From Croceibacterium mercuriale (GTDB lineage: Bacteria; Pseudomonadota; Alphaproteobacteria; Sphingomonadales; Sphingomonadaceae): DNA of 64,000 bases. Of the stretch, positions 51,601 through 60,900 are shown one piece after another; position 1 is the stretch's first letter; every line of letters starts with the position of its first letter. The notes beneath the pieces were generated by a model. That model was not told where the DNA came from, did not search any database, and saw nothing but the letters and a program-made list of their open reading frames with translations. The translations under genes were made by a program, and so were the position numbers. The stretch covers positions 1 through 64,000 of the forward strand of contig NZ_JTDN01000004.1 of the NCBI RefSeq assembly GCF_000802385.1, written 5' to 3'.

Positions 51601-51636
51601 GAGGCGTGGCTCGATGGGGTGGGAGAAGCAAGCTGA
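48622..51636 (+). CDS. BPTD_3080-type restriction helicase-nuclease (type III Res-like)
   Basis: A 1004-residue protein starting MTSGAFFESPILNSPYRRPD, the beginning I associate with the BPTD_3080 restriction endonuclease family. The SF2 helicase has motif I LATGAGKTTVMAMLIAWH near residue 172, motif II VVLNDEAHHCY near 302, DLSATPFF, VSMLTEGWDANSVTHVLGVR and QVIGRALRR. The C-terminal nuclease is ARRYRPDFILRV with LVVEIKGFRGEDAKDK near 915-945 (D then E-x-K). It should act with the methyltransferase two genes downstream. Its stop overlaps the next start (TGATG). A GTG at 48613 is an alternative start. Confidence 0.88.
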   Translation: MTSGAFFESPILNSPYRRPDRHWQLGDNGQPTSLIDSGRRRSDLTTPIPKPRATRGKAAPQQADIFADAQGEIYNPTPVINEIRSAVESWRALPESQWQVTPTTARLLRHWRTHQFKAQRPFFCQIEAVETVIWLTEVAGRRSSQGQRFWTHLEAANAASNPELIRMALKLATGAGKTTVMAMLIAWHTLNAVRHPNAKRYSKGFLVVAPGITIKDRLRVLQPNDPESYYRSREIVPEDMLRDLNNAKIVITNYHAFKRRDEVPLNKVQQAALATEPKPESDGALLRRVANELTGMKNIVVLNDEAHHCYRERVLTAEEEKALKGDDKEEAKRNNEAARLWISGLETVKRTLGLSMVYDLSATPFFLKGSGYREGSLFGWVMSDFSLMDAIECGIVKLPRVPIMDNVEGGDTPMFRNLWDHVGAKLPKKGRGKSGFDDPQKLPTQLLSAIDALYGHYEKTFAAWKENKLGVEPVFIVVCNNTATSKLVHDYIAGYEVTDKDGNARLQAGACKLFQNYDPDGVALPKMRTLLIDSQQLDSGEAVSAEFRAAAADEIDRFKAELVQRTGDRVAAEKIDDATILREVMNTVGRPGQLGEAIRCVVSVSMLTEGWDANSVTHVLGVRAFGTQLLCEQVIGRALRRVSYQLNAEEKFDVEYADIFGIPFDFTAEPVIGPIKPPPPMVRVEAISPERDDVEIRFPRVEGYRTELPRDVLRADFSADSTLELTPDLVGATTTINSGIIGETADFTLAHLADTRPATIQLRLADRIVRRRLTNDGEVPNPALIMEMRKIVRRWMGEHLVCKGDTQPAQLLYHDIAERAADRIMAAITRASEGGNRVLAMLDPYNAEGSTRNVGFNTSQDRYETSPRCHVNYAIADSDWELEFCRVADSHPRVLAWVKNHNLGFEVPYQAGGEARRYRPDFILRVDDGHGADDPLNLVVEIKGFRGEDAKDKAETMKTYWVPGVNNLGTQGRWAFAEFTDKWKIQTEFAAKIEAWLDGVGEAS

Positions 51637-52652
51637 TGTGGAACAACGTAATCGTCGCTAACATTGGTTGGGATGAGGTTTATTCAGGGCGGGCCGTGGC
51701 TAGCCACCACAGCTACGTGGTCCAGCACGGAACCGGAGGCGAGGCATTTAACTTTCAACCGTACCGTGGATTATTCTACGGCTACATCAGAGACGGATCT
51801 GCACTCGATCGATTTTCTCATCGCTTGTGGACAATCGTGTTTGTTTCGAAGCCCTCTGAACAGGAACGATTGCGGATCGTTGGGTGGTATGAGCAAGCCA
51901 GAGTAACTGGTTACCGGGATCGTCCGGAGTATGCGTTCGAACCAAGCTTTCCAAACTCGGATGAGGACCAGAGATATGAGATCTGCTCGGTCAGCAAGAC
52001 GGCTTTCTTAGTTCCCGTCGAACAGCGCGCTGCGCTCACTCTGCCGCAAGGACACCGGATCAAGTCGGGCGGCTTGTACTATGCGGCAGGCGGAGACCGG
52101 GCGGATACTGAGGCTCAGCAAGCATCGCGCAACCGGATGGTCGAATGGCTCCGCGCGACGTTGCCGGGATTGCGGGAGGACGCAGCTCTGGAGAGGTCAG
52201 CGGACGCGGATTTTCCGGACCTCCCCGGCATCATCGTAGATGAGGGCGGCAAGCCGCATGGCTTCAGCCCTGTTCCCGAAGGCGAGCGCCACCGGAGACT
52301 GAAGCACTGGGCCTGTCGTAACGCGCAGGAGATCACAGGGCGAGCGCTCGGAGAAGGACGTGTCGAACAGCTCTTGCTGTCGGGCGATCGGGTCGACGCT
52401 GCGCACGAGGCAGAAGACGCGCTCTGGCTGGTTGAAGTGAAAGGTTGGGGATCACCGCCCGATGATCTGCGTCGAGGTGTGTACCAGTGTATTAAGTACC
52501 GAGCAGTCGCCGCCGCGCAGCCGGACTGGATCGGCCGGCAGATCTCGGCCGTGCTGCTGACTGAACGTGCGCTGCCCGCCGAATTGCAGGCGCTGGCCGA
52601 AGCGAATGGCATCACGCTGATGGTGCATGAACTGACTGCGGAAGACGAATAA
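51636..52652 (+). CDS. PD-(D/E)xK-like protein between restriction and methyltransferase genes
   Basis: A 338-residue protein starting MWNNVIVANIGWDEVYSGRA. The C-terminal third has EDALWLVEVKGWGSPPDDLR followed by RGVYQCIKYRAVAAAQ, a restriction-endonuclease-like core (E-V-K) as in DUF3883-type domains. The N-terminal half (HSYVVQHGTGGEAFNFQPYR, LWTIVFVSKPSEQERLRIVG) is encoded by more AT-rich DNA than the flanks and has no recognised family; it could read a substrate or DNA modification. Overlaps with both neighbours (TGATG before, AATAATGG after) show it belongs to the restriction operon. Confidence 0.7.
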   Translation: MWNNVIVANIGWDEVYSGRAVASHHSYVVQHGTGGEAFNFQPYRGLFYGYIRDGSALDRFSHRLWTIVFVSKPSEQERLRIVGWYEQARVTGYRDRPEYAFEPSFPNSDEDQRYEICSVSKTAFLVPVEQRAALTLPQGHRIKSGGLYYAAGGDRADTEAQQASRNRMVEWLRATLPGLREDAALERSADADFPDLPGIIVDEGGKPHGFSPVPEGERHRRLKHWACRNAQEITGRALGEGRVEQLLLSGDRVDAAHEAEDALWLVEVKGWGSPPDDLRRGVYQCIKYRAVAAAQPDWIGRQISAVLLTERALPAELQALAEANGITLMVHELTAEDE

Positions 52653-55471
52653 TGGCCAAGAAACCCCTCTCCATCGACAGCCTGAACCATGCCGAGGCCA
52701 CGCGGCGCAATGCGCCCACGGCGGAGCTGGAGCCCTTCGTGGGGCCGGACATGAAGCGGCCGATCGAGGTCGCGTATGAACGGCGCAACCGCGACCTGGA
52801 CCCGCAGCTGGTGTGGCGGGGGAAGGATGTGGCGGACTGGTCGGACCTGGTGGTGGAGGCGCCGCCGCTGTATATCCAGGAGAAGATCCATCCCAAGGCG
52901 CTGATCGAGGATCTGAAGCGTGTTTCCCCGGGGAAACATAGCGGGAACGACGCCCCCGACCTGTTCGCCGATTTCAACGGGGTGGAGCCCGACGCCCGGA
53001 CCGAGTTCTACGCGCATGACCAGCACTGGTCCAACCGCATGATCCTGGGCGACGGGCTGAAGGTGATGGCATCGCTGGCGGAGCGGGAGGGGCTGAAGGG
53101 TCAGGTGCAGTGCATCTATATCGACCCGCCTTACGGCATCAAGTTCAACAGCAATTTCCAGTGGAGCACCACCAGCCGCGACGTGAAGGACGGCAAGGCC
53201 GACCACCTGACGCGTGAGCCCGAACAGGTGAAGGCCTTCCGCGACACCTGGCGCGACGGCATCCATTCCTACCTCACCTATCTGCGCGACCGCCTGACCG
53301 TCGCCCGTGACCTGCTGACGGAAAGCGGCAGCGTGTTCGTGCAGATCGGCGACGAGAACGTGCACCGGGTGCGGGCGCTGATGGATGAGGTGTTTGGGGC
53401 CGAACACTTTCTTGGTCAGGTAGCCTTTAGTAAAACCTCAGGGTTAGCTACATCCGATCGCCTTCCATCAAATTTTGACTATCTCCTTTGGTTTAGTAAG
53501 ACCGACAAGCCGAAGTACCGGTCTATTTATCAGCAACTCGACAATGCTAACGATGGAATGTACCGAAAGTACCAGATGCCTGACGGACGGCGCTTCTCTC
53601 ACATCAAGGGAGATGCACCTAGGTCTGATCTTATCACCAAAGGTGCAGAGTTCTTTCGTCCTGAAAACCTTACAAAGCCAGGTCCGGGTCGAAAGTTTGA
53701 GTTCGGTTTCGAAGGTCGTTCTTTCGGCCCGGGGGGCAGATGGTTTGGTACCACGCCGGAGGGCATGGCCAAGCTATCAATGGCGGGTCGGCTCGATGTG
53801 ATTGGCAATACGCTGGTGTTTGTCAAAAAAGCTAGCGACACATCCATACGACGGTACAACAACTTCTGGTCGGACACGTCCTTTGCAGGGTTCAACGAGG
53901 ACAAAGTCTATGTTGTTCAGACAAACACGACCGTAATCGAGCGCTGCATCCTGATGACCACCGATCCCGGCGACCTCGTGCTCGATCCCACCTGCGGATC
54001 GGGCACCACGGCCACTGTGGCGGAGCAGTGGGGGCGGCGGTGGATCACGATGGACACCAGCCGCGTCGCCCTCGCGCTCGCCCGCGCGCGGATCATGGGC
54101 GCGCGCTACCCCTGGTACCTGCTGGCCGACAGCCGCGAAGGGCAGCTGAAGGAGGGAGAGGTGACCCGCTCGCCCCCGCGCGACACGCCGGTGCAGGGCC
54201 GGCTGCGGCAGGGCTTCGTCTACAAGCGGGTGCCGCACATCACGCTGAAGAGCATCGCCAACAATGCCGAGATCGACACGATCTGGGAAAGCTATCAGGA
54301 AAAGCTGGAGCCGCTGCGCGCGGCGCTGAACGCGGCGCTGGGCAGCGCGTGGCAGGAATGGGAAATCCCGCGTGAGGCCGGGGCCGACTGGCCGGAGGAG
54401 ACGGTGCGGCTCCATGCCGAATGGTGGCAGCAGCGCATCGCCCGCCAGCGGGAGATCGACGCCAGCATCGCGGCCAAGGCGGACACCGAATATCTCTACG
54501 ACCAGCCCTATGTCGACAAGGATCGCGTGCGGGTGGCCGGGCCGTTCACGGTGGAAAGCCTCAGCCCGCATCGCGTGCCGGCGGTGGACACCGACGACAG
54601 CCTGTTCGACGAGATCGAGGCCGCCGAAGGGCGCCGGCAGAAGGAAGGCAGCGGCGAGCGGGCCGACTTCGCCGCCATGGTGCTGGAGAACCTGCAACGA
54701 TCCGGCGTGCAGCAGCCGCACAAGGCGGACAAGCTGGTATTCGACGGCATCACCCTGTGGCCCGGCCGCTGGATCGTCGCGCAGGGCACGGTGCGCCAGC
54801 GCTCGCTGGAACTGGCCGAGGCGGAGGATGACAGCACATCTGCTTTGGGAGCAGAGGGTCCGTCGCGCCGTGCCGCGATCTTCGTCGGCCCCGAATATGG
54901 CACCGTCAGCCGCCCGGACCTGACGGCGGCGGCGCGGGAGGCGGCGGAGGCCGGCTTCGACATCCTGATTGCCGCCGCCTTCAACTTCGATGCCCATGCC
55001 GGGGAGATGGACCGGATGGGCGCGCTGACCGTGCTGCAGGCGCGCATCAACCCCGACCTGCACATGCCGGACCTGGCCAATACCGGCGCCGGCAACCTGT
55101 TCACCGTGTTCGGGGAGCCGGACATCGTGGTGCATGACGAAGGCGACGGGCAGGTCAGTATCGAGGTGATGGGCGTCGACATGTACAAGGCCGGCCAGAT
55201 CGAGAGCGGCGATGCCGACGACATCGCGGTGTGGTTCATCGACACGGCCTATGACTACGAAAGCTTCTTCGTCCGCCACGCCTACTTCCCCGGCGCGAAC
55301 GACCCCTACAAGGCGCTGAAGACCACCCTGCGCGCGGAGATCGACGAGGAGGCGTGGGCCTCCCTCAACCGCACACGCTCGCGGCCGTTCGCCCGTCCTG
55401 CAACGGGACGGGTCGCCGTGAAGGTGGTGAACCACCTTGGCGACGAGGTGATGAAGGTGCTGGAGGTCTGA
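52652..55471 (+). CDS. Type III-like adenine-specific DNA methyltransferase
   Basis: A 939-residue N6-adenine/N4-cytosine methylase of the beta arrangement: catalytic DPPY at 158-161 (CIYIDPPYGIKFNSN) and the SAM-binding motif LVLDPTCGSGTTATVAEQWG at 442-461. The target-recognition region between them (about 250-430) is encoded by AT-rich DNA at 53400-53935, unlike the GC-rich flanks, suggesting replacement by recombination. The C-terminal half (AAAREAAEAGFDILIAAAFN) contains an extra domain usual in this family. A parS-like palindrome at 52921-52938 encodes RVSPGKHS in a linker. It should methylate the sites spared by the upstream restriction protein. Confidence 0.9.
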   Translation: MAKKPLSIDSLNHAEATRRNAPTAELEPFVGPDMKRPIEVAYERRNRDLDPQLVWRGKDVADWSDLVVEAPPLYIQEKIHPKALIEDLKRVSPGKHSGNDAPDLFADFNGVEPDARTEFYAHDQHWSNRMILGDGLKVMASLAEREGLKGQVQCIYIDPPYGIKFNSNFQWSTTSRDVKDGKADHLTREPEQVKAFRDTWRDGIHSYLTYLRDRLTVARDLLTESGSVFVQIGDENVHRVRALMDEVFGAEHFLGQVAFSKTSGLATSDRLPSNFDYLLWFSKTDKPKYRSIYQQLDNANDGMYRKYQMPDGRRFSHIKGDAPRSDLITKGAEFFRPENLTKPGPGRKFEFGFEGRSFGPGGRWFGTTPEGMAKLSMAGRLDVIGNTLVFVKKASDTSIRRYNNFWSDTSFAGFNEDKVYVVQTNTTVIERCILMTTDPGDLVLDPTCGSGTTATVAEQWGRRWITMDTSRVALALARARIMGARYPWYLLADSREGQLKEGEVTRSPPRDTPVQGRLRQGFVYKRVPHITLKSIANNAEIDTIWESYQEKLEPLRAALNAALGSAWQEWEIPREAGADWPEETVRLHAEWWQQRIARQREIDASIAAKADTEYLYDQPYVDKDRVRVAGPFTVESLSPHRVPAVDTDDSLFDEIEAAEGRRQKEGSGERADFAAMVLENLQRSGVQQPHKADKLVFDGITLWPGRWIVAQGTVRQRSLELAEAEDDSTSALGAEGPSRRAAIFVGPEYGTVSRPDLTAAAREAAEAGFDILIAAAFNFDAHAGEMDRMGALTVLQARINPDLHMPDLANTGAGNLFTVFGEPDIVVHDEGDGQVSIEVMGVDMYKAGQIESGDADDIAVWFIDTAYDYESFFVRHAYFPGANDPYKALKTTLRAEIDEEAWASLNRTRSRPFARPATGRVAVKVVNHLGDEVMKVLEV
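52921..52938. repeat. parS: parS-like palindrome inside the methyltransferase gene
   Basis: A perfect copy of the 18-bp palindrome about 29 kb from the par locus, in the linker between the N-terminal helix and the FADFNG motif of the methylase. Chance occurrence of an exact 18-mer in 64 kb is very unlikely. Confidence 0.75.
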
Positions 55472-55473
55472 TT

Positions 55474-55854
55474 GTGGGTAGAGGAGGATACAACGGGGGC
55501 TCGACGATGATCGGTCCGGGCTCCTCCTGGTTCTCGAAGCCAACCGCAAAAGGAAAGGGTAAGCCGAATCTGGCGCAAGAAGGGTCAGAGAAAAAGAAGA
55601 AGCGGAAAGCGCGGCCTCTCTTGGCAGCTAGTTCGTCTATTATCACGAGTGCGGAGGAGGCAAGAAAGCGTGGGCTCACAAGGCAGGAATGGCTTGTTAA
55701 GGCTGGTAAGCGACTTGCCGACGTTGAAGCAGAAATCCGTCATACAGAGGCCAAGCTGATCAAGTTGCGGAAGCTTCTGGCGGAAATACAGGAAGAGGGC
55801 GCCCGTGCTGCGAGAAAGCAAAGTACAGCCACTCCTCACGTGAAGGCCGAGTAG
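55474..55854 (+). CDS. Basic coiled-coil small protein
   Basis: A 126-residue protein with a GTG start seven bases after GGAGG. The N-terminus is Gly/Ser-rich, then strongly basic (SEKKKKRKARPLL). The C-terminal half forms a probable coiled coil (RLADVEAEIRHTEAKLIKLR KLLAEIQEEG). The DNA is less GC-rich than its neighbours. It sits between the methylase and the helicase genes with short gaps. It may bind nucleic acid or bridge complexes; no family was recognised. Confidence 0.65.
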   Translation: MGRGGYNGGSTMIGPGSSWFSKPTAKGKGKPNLAQEGSEKKKKRKARPLLAASSSIITSAEEARKRGLTRQEWLVKAGKRLADVEAEIRHTEAKLIKLRKLLAEIQEEGARAARKQSTATPHVKAE

Positions 55855-55855
55855 A

Positions 55856-57928
55856 ATGACCCTCCTCCTCGCCTCCACCTTCAACGATGCGCTGACGCGG
55901 CTGAGCGGTGCCGAGCAGAAGCAGGCGAAGCTGACCGCCTTCGACCTGCAGCTGGACCCCGCCGGCAACGGCCTGCAGATGCACCGCATCGACAGCGCGC
56001 CCGGCTTCTGGTCGGCGCGGGTCAGCCAGGATATCCGCATCATCCTGCACAAGGATGGCGGCACCACTACGCTCGCTTGGGTCGACCACCATGACGACGC
56101 CTATGCCTGGGCGGAGCGGCGGCGGATCGTGCGGCATGAGCGGACCGGGGCGATGCAGATCGTCCAGCTGGTGGAGCGGGTGGAGGAAACGCCGGTTGTT
56201 GACGCGCAGCCGGCTCCGGCATTCCGGGCGCCGGCCGCATCCAAGCCGGTGCCGCAGCCCTTCTGGGCGCTGACGGACGACCAGCTGCTGGACGTCGGCG
56301 TGCCGCGCGACTGGTTGCAAGTCGTGCGCGAGATGGGGGAGGATGCGCTCGACGTGCTGTTCGAGCGGCTGCCGGCCGAGGCGGCGGAGGCGCTGTACGA
56401 TTTCGCCACCGGCGGGCGGCTGGAGGATCATGTCGCGCAGGCCATCGCGCCCGGCGCCGATCCCTTCGCGCATCCCGATGCGCAGCGCCGGTTCCGCGTG
56501 CTGGACAATCTGGAAGAGCTGCAGGCCGCGCTGGACGCGCCGTTCGACACCTGGACCGTGTTCCTGCACCCGGCGCAGCGCGAGCTGGTGGAGAGGGCGG
56601 TGACCGGGCCGACCCGCGTGACCGGTTCGGCCGGCACCGGCAAGACCATCGTGGGGCTGCACCGGGCCGTGCGCCTAGCGCGGGGCGACGCGATGGCGCG
56701 CGTGCTGCTGACCACCTTCAGCAAGCCGCTGGCCGATGCGCTGGAGCGCAAGCTGGCGATCCTGACCGAGGCCGAGTCCGCTCTGCGCGAGCGGATCATT
56801 GTACGCCCGCTGGATGGCGCGGCGGTGGAGCTCTACACCTCGCTGCACGGGCAGCCGAACCGGGCCACGCCGTCGCAGATCCGCGCGATGATCGAGGAGG
56901 CGAAGAAGGCCGGGCTGGGCGGAACGCTGTCGGCCGCCTTCCTGTGCGAGGAGTGGGAGGAGCTGGTCGATGCCTGGGGCGTGGCCGATGCGGACGCCTA
57001 TGCCACCATCCCGCGGATCGGCCGACGCACGCGGCTCGGGCCGTTGCAGCGGGAAGCGGCGTGGGGCGTGTTCGCCTTCGTGCTGCGGCGGCTGGCAGAG
57101 CGGCGGCTGGTCACCTGGTCGATGATCTATGCCGCACTGACCCGCTGGCTGGAGGGTGGCGGCGCGATGCCCTTCGATCATGTGGTGGTGGACGAGGCGC
57201 AGGACCTGACCGTGGCGCAGGTCCGCTTCCTGGCGGCGGCCGGGCAGGGGCGCAGCGATGCGCTGTTCCTGGCCGGCGATATCGGCCAGCGGATCTTCCG
57301 CCTGCCGTTCAGCTGGGCGAAGCTGGGGCTGGACGTGCGCGGGCGCAGCCATTCGCTCAAGGTGAATTATCGCACCAGCCACCAGATCAGGGTGGTGGCG
57401 GACCGGCTGCTGCCGCCGGCGATCACCGATATGGACGGGGTGGAGGAAGGGCGGCGTGGAACCGTCTCGGTCTTCGATGGCCCCGTGCCGGAAATCGTAC
57501 TGGCGGCGGACGAGACGGAGGAGCGCGCGGCGATCGCCGGCTGGCTGCGACGGTGCGCCGCCGACGGGATCGCGGCGGAGGAGACCGGCCTGCTGGTGCG
57601 CGGCGACGGGCAGCTGGCCCGGGCGCGCGCGGCGGCGAAGGCGGCCGGGCTGGACCCGCGCGACGATGCCGGCGTGGTGATCACCTCCATGCACGGGGCC
57701 AAGGGGCTGGAGTTCCGCGCCGTGGCGGTGATCGCCTGTGACGAGGACGTGCTGCCCGATCCTACGCGACTGTCCGCCATCGGCGACATCGCCGAGATGG
57801 AAGCTGCGTATGAAACTGAGCGTCACCTGCTCTACGTCGCCTGCACCCGCGCGCGTGACCGGTTGCTGGTGAGCGGCGTGGTGCCCGGCAGCGAGTTCCT
57901 GGACGATTTGGGGGAGGCGCGGGGTTGA
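55856..57928 (+). CDS. RelE-like domain fused to UvrD-type helicase
   Basis: A 690-residue protein. Residues 1-95 match a RelE/ParE-type toxin fold (LTAFDLQLDPAGNGLQMHRI; DIRIILHKDGGTTTLAWVDH HDDAYAWAERR), with the RelE-style end DDAY. The rest is an SF1A helicase: Walker A TGSAGTGKTIVGLHRAV near 255, HVVVDEAQDLTVAQVRFLAA near 443, VNYRTSHQIRVVADRLLPP, and ITSMHGAKGLEFRAVAVIAC, LLYVACTRARDRLLVSG. No exonuclease domain is evident. The toxin-like domain could be an mRNA/ribosome effector or a substrate sensor. Its stop overlaps the next gene's TTG start. Confidence 0.85.
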   Translation: MTLLLASTFNDALTRLSGAEQKQAKLTAFDLQLDPAGNGLQMHRIDSAPGFWSARVSQDIRIILHKDGGTTTLAWVDHHDDAYAWAERRRIVRHERTGAMQIVQLVERVEETPVVDAQPAPAFRAPAASKPVPQPFWALTDDQLLDVGVPRDWLQVVREMGEDALDVLFERLPAEAAEALYDFATGGRLEDHVAQAIAPGADPFAHPDAQRRFRVLDNLEELQAALDAPFDTWTVFLHPAQRELVERAVTGPTRVTGSAGTGKTIVGLHRAVRLARGDAMARVLLTTFSKPLADALERKLAILTEAESALRERIIVRPLDGAAVELYTSLHGQPNRATPSQIRAMIEEAKKAGLGGTLSAAFLCEEWEELVDAWGVADADAYATIPRIGRRTRLGPLQREAAWGVFAFVLRRLAERRLVTWSMIYAALTRWLEGGGAMPFDHVVVDEAQDLTVAQVRFLAAAGQGRSDALFLAGDIGQRIFRLPFSWAKLGLDVRGRSHSLKVNYRTSHQIRVVADRLLPPAITDMDGVEEGRRGTVSVFDGPVPEIVLAADETEERAAIAGWLRRCAADGIAAEETGLLVRGDGQLARARAAAKAAGLDPRDDAGVVITSMHGAKGLEFRAVAVIACDEDVLPDPTRLSAIGDIAEMEAAYETERHLLYVACTRARDRLLVSGVVPGSEFLDDLGEARG

Positions 57929-60900
57929 AGCGGCCGCTGATGCAGAAGACTGCCGACGAACTCGCGCAGATGCTGGAAGAGCATGCCGGCAACAGGGCGC
58001 AATGCGCGCTGATCCTGGCGGAACTGAAGACCCGCCGCTCGCCCAAGGCACGTGCACTGGCCGAGCAGGCAATACCGAGTCCGGCATCGATCGATTTGGC
58101 GGACAAGACCGAGGTGCTGTTCCCCGGCAAATATGCGCGTGTGCATGATGAGGCAGTACAGCTCGGCATTGCCACGAAGCGTGGGTGGAAATGGCACGAT
58201 GCGATGTTCCAGGTTGCCGGCAAGGCACGCCGAAGCAGGAACGTTCATGACGCAATCTGGCGCATCGTATACGCGGCGGGAAGCGAGGGGATGACCGGCG
58301 AGGCGTTGGCGACAGCGCTGCGTCACGACCAGGCGGGAAATATCCGGAGCGAGTATTGCCGCGGTTTGCCGCCGATCGGCTGGGCAGAAGGCTGGATCGA
58401 CACCGCCATCGACCAGCGTATCCTGAAGCAGATCCGGACCAGTGCAGTGCCTTCGGCATCATCGAGCGGTGAGGCGGTCCGGCGTGATCTGCCAACCCGC
58501 CAGATCGCAGAAGTTAGAACAGAGGAAGAAAACTTGCCGGATCAGCCGATCGACGAAGCTGCGCGCGAACAGACCTATGACGATGTGGCGGCGTTGCGGG
58601 CCAAGCTGATCGATCTCACGCGACGCAATCCGCTGATCTCCTTCAAACATAGCGGCCGGTCCGCTACCATGCTGCGCATCGTGGACGAGCGGCCGGACCT
58701 GCTGTTCGCCGCGATCGAAGGGAAGCAGGGGCTGGGCTTCGAGCCGCTGCCCGGTGAGGACACCGTGCCGGCGGACGAGCAGACCCCAGAATTCGGTTTC
58801 GCGCTGGAGAAGGCGCGGCTGATCGACGAGGTGTATCTGAATGCCGTCGAGCCGCTGGGGGACGAGGAAGGCGATGCCGAGGCGCAGGAGGCGGCCGAGC
58901 GGGCGTTGCGCGGCCGGATCCGCGCTCGGCTGAACCTGCCGGCACTGGATTACGGCAAGGGGCTGGACGTGGCCGCGCTGGCACGGGCGCATGGGTTCGA
59001 TACGTCCTACGACCTGAAGGACAGCGAAGCGCCGCTGGCCAGCCACCATCAGGACGATCGCGCCCGCGTGCTGCTGACGGCCAAGCAGCTGGACAAGCAG
59101 CTGAAGTCGATCTGGGAACGCTATCGCTCCCACGCGCGCGAAACCGGGCTGCACACGCTGTTCCTGGCTCTGGGCTTCGTGCAATGGCCCGACGAGCAGA
59201 GCAGCGACACCCAGCACCATGCTCCGGCGCTGCTGCTGGCGGTGGAGCTGGAGCGCAAGGTGGTGCGCAGCCGGTACGAATATGCGTTGCGCACACATGA
59301 AGAAGGGCTGCAGGTAAACATCGCGCTGGCGGAGAAGATGCGCCGGCACTGGGGCCTGGAGATGCCCTCCTTGCGCGAGGGCGAGACGCCGGAATCGTTC
59401 TTCGTGCGGCTGGCCGGGGTGATTGCCGAAGGGCAGCGGCTGAAGCTGCGCCGCTTCGCCACGCTGAGCGTGCTGCCGTTCCCGCAGATGGTGCTGTGGA
59501 AGGATCTGGATCCCGCCAGCTGGCAGGAGAATGCCTTTGCCGATCACTCGCTGCTGCCCGGCCTGCTGGGTGCGGCGCCGATGGACGGCTCGCCTTCCCC
59601 GTCCGAGCCGTATGACATCGATGCCGCGGAGTGGGCCGACAAGGCCCCGGCCCTCGTGCGCCCGGCGGATGCGTCACAGCACAGCGCGCTGATCGAGGTC
59701 AGCGCAGGCGCCAACCTTGCGGTCGAAGGGCCGCCCGGCACCGGCAAGTCCGAGACGATCACGAACATGATCGCCAGCGCGGTGAGCGAAGGCAGGACGG
59801 TGCTGTTCGTGGCGGAGAAGCAGGCGGCGCTGCGGGTCGTTGCCGACCGCCTGAAGGCGACGGGGCTCGGCCCGCTGGTGCTGGAACTGCATGGCGATAC
59901 GGCGAAGCGCGACACGTTCTACGATGCGCTTCGCGAGCGGCTGGATGCGCGGGTGCGGGACAATGCCGTGCAGCTGGGCATCCGGCGGCGTGATCTGGCC
60001 GCCCGGCGGGACCAGCTGCGGCACTATCTCCACCTGCTCGACACCGCGGTCGGCGCGCTGGGACGTTCCGCTTATGACCTCCTGTGGCAAGAGATCGGGC
60101 TGGGCCAACGGCTGCGCAACCATGCCCGGCACAGTCTCGCCAGGCTGATACCGATCGACGCGCCGGAGACTGTCGACCAGACCGTCCTCGCTACCACCCG
60201 GTCCAGGCTGGAGGTCTACGCCCAGGCGGTAGCAGCGCTCGACGATGGACGGAGCGAACGCACGGCGTGGATCGCGGCGCCGGCATTGCCGGTGTTCGAC
60301 CAGCGCCCGCAGCTGGAAGCAGCGCGCGCGGTGGCGGCGGCGGCGCGGGAAGTGGCGACGGAGCAGGTGCCGCTGGCCGCCATGCAGGGGCTGGTGCTGC
60401 CCACGTGGCACGGCGATCCGGCAGCGGCGCTGGAACAGCTGGCACGGCTCGAGCGGTTCGACGAGACGGACGAAGCTGTAATTGCGGCCGTCCTGCGCGA
60501 CCCGGATACCGCGCGGACCCTGCTGGCCCGGCAGGGGCGCTGGCGCCAGCTGGACCACCGGTTGCGGCAGGATGTCGCCGAACCGATCGGGACCGATCGC
60601 ACCGGTCTGGTGGAACTGGCAGCGGCGCTGACCGAGTTCGGCGTCACCACCGGTGCCACGTCGCCGCCCGGGCTGGCCACCGCCGGCGACGTGTTCGGAC
60701 AGCTCGCGAGCTGCCAGTCCGCTTGCCAGGCGGAGGCAACCACCCGGGAGAAGCGCGCGCAGCTGTCCACCCGCATGCGCCTGTCGCCCGACCTGTCCGT
60801 CGCCACCTGCGCCGCCATATGCGACACACTGGTGGCGCTTGGCGAGGAGGACGAACGCGCGCCGTTGCTGCAGACCACTGCCCTGGCCGAACCGCTTGCG

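Noticed and set aside
35436-57928. DISARM or BREX system
   Set aside because: An SNF2 ATPase and a methylase are present, but there is no DUF1998 protein, PLD nuclease, PglZ or BrxC-like protein, so the defining genes are missing.
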